Of a DNA stretch of 64,000 nt, positions 63,643 to 64,000 are shown piece by piece; position 1 is the stretch's first letter; each line of letters begins with the position of its first letter. Origin of the DNA: an uncultured Opitutales bacterium (GTDB lineage Bacteria; Verrucomicrobiota; Verrucomicrobiia; Opitutales; Intestinicryptomonadaceae). The notes under the pieces are model-generated. The model did no database searches, was not told where the DNA came from, and was given only the letters and a program-made list of their open reading frames with translations. The position numbers and the translations under genes are program-made. The DNA lies in contig CALXLM010000017.1 of the NCBI GenBank assembly GCA_944389195.1, positions 51,239-115,238 of the forward strand. Direction: 5' to 3'.

Positions 63643-64000
63643 AATTCGCGCTTGTTTTGCGGCTGCCGTTGTGTTGCTTGGCGCGCAGTGCGTTTTTGCG
63701 TCGCCTTCTGCGGATTGGGCCAAGAGCGAGCTTGAACGCGCTCGGGCGGCGGACGCCGAGGCGGTTTCCCGCATTGAAACTGAGCGTTCGGCAGCCGAAA
63801 AAAGGATAGCAGATCTTGCCAAAGAGGCCGCCGAACTTGAATTGCGCCTGTCGAACGCCCGCAAATCTGTGCGCGACGCTTCAGCGCTTTCGGAGAAGTC
63901 GGATTTTTACGATTCCATGGGCGGCGCGGTTGCCGCCGACCTGAGGCGTTTCTTCAATGCGGAGCTTCCCGCGCAATCCGCTTCGCTGGCCGATGCCGCG
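63632..64000 (+). CDS. Start of an ExbB/TolQ-like gene with a coiled-coil N-terminus (partial)
   Basis: An open frame from the ATG at 63632 runs to the right edge without a stop, 123 residues so far. It starts with a signal-peptide-like segment (SVEIRACFAAAVVLLGAQCV) then a heptad-patterned helical region (about 32-92, SELERARAADAEAVSRIETE). A TolQ/ExbB proton-channel gene with an N-terminal coiled coil would look like this, and such genes follow DUF3450 genes. The channel domain itself is outside the window, so this is inference. The GGAAAGGGTGAAAG stretch just upstream gives a good ribosome binding site. Confidence 0.6.
   Translation, partial: MSVEIRACFAAAVVLLGAQCVFASPSADWAKSELERARAADAEAVSRIETERSAAEKRIADLAKEAAELELRLSNARKSVRDASALSEKSDFYDSMGGAVAADLRRFFNAELPAQSASLADAA

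Noticed and set aside
1..64000. CRISPR array, insertion sequence or rRNA/tRNA genes
   Set aside because: No regularly spaced repeats, no transposase-like protein and no rRNA or tRNA core sequence was seen.

Overview
The window reads as a chromosome segment of a Gram-negative bacterium, most likely Verrucomicrobiota, class Opitutae. The support is indirect: a full division and cell-wall (dcw) cluster carrying a LysM lipoprotein gene inside it, a meso-diaminopimelate type MurE, an LpxR-like outer-membrane protein, phosphate-porin-like barrels, an ArgA-type acetylglutamate synthase, and a DUF3450-like/ExbB-like pair at the right edge. No rRNA or tRNA gene and no CRISPR array is visible. Most genes are packed tightly with ATGA-type overlaps and look GC-rich; a few blocks are clearly AT-rich.

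Region by region. 1-1011: the end of an unrecognised gene overlapping nagB. 1122-19670 (minus strand): the dcw operon, transcribed mraZ, rsmH, ftsL-like, ftsI, murE, murF, mraY, murD, LysM lipoprotein, ftsW, murG, murC, ddl, ftsQ, ftsA, ftsZ. It builds lipid II from UDP-MurNAc to the flippable precursor and supplies the divisome core; murB is absent. 19671-20663 is a long intergenic stretch with small tandem repeats. 20664-24655: LacI-family regulator, lipoprotein glycoside hydrolase (GH5-like) and an OprP/O-like porin, a small carbohydrate-use locus. 24713-27290: CNNM/CorC-type transporter, a tiny membrane protein and gpsA. 27380-32487: an acidic protein, a TetR regulator divergent from a secreted alpha-helical protein, and a large cytoplasmic protein of unknown role.

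32651-33002 is a complete tmRNA gene (ssrA). Directly downstream, about 33.06-38.9 kb is AT-rich: a three-gene set (DUF2089-type zinc-ribbon/HTH protein, a membrane protein and a secreted protein that share a lipocalin-like domain) followed by a heavily broken hydrolase pseudogene. This has the look of an island next to ssrA, though no attachment-site repeat was found by eye.

39236-45337 (minus): SulP transporter, rlmH, a secreted protein, and lutA-lutB-lutC for lactate oxidation. 45438-49982: pyrD, a 1.57-kb gene-poor gap, efp (with Arg32 at the tip) and argA. 50015-54448: pilT, rsmD, lpxR-like, algH, dCMP deaminase, hemolysin III. 54539-55539: two divergent DNA-binding proteins. 55719-61602: ribE, an exonuclease/endonuclease/phosphatase protein, a GYF/DUF4328 membrane protein, mnmE, a small membrane protein, a DUF192 lipoprotein and an M24 peptidase. 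61640-64000: an HtrA-like protein that has lost its catalytic triad, a secreted coiled-coil protein and the start of an ExbB/TolQ-like gene, which continues beyond the window.

The strongest leads for follow-up are the divergent FtsZ (T7 loop altered), the inactive HtrA-like/coiled-coil/ExbB gene set, the DUF2089/lipocalin-like set beside ssrA, and the Arg-type EF-P.
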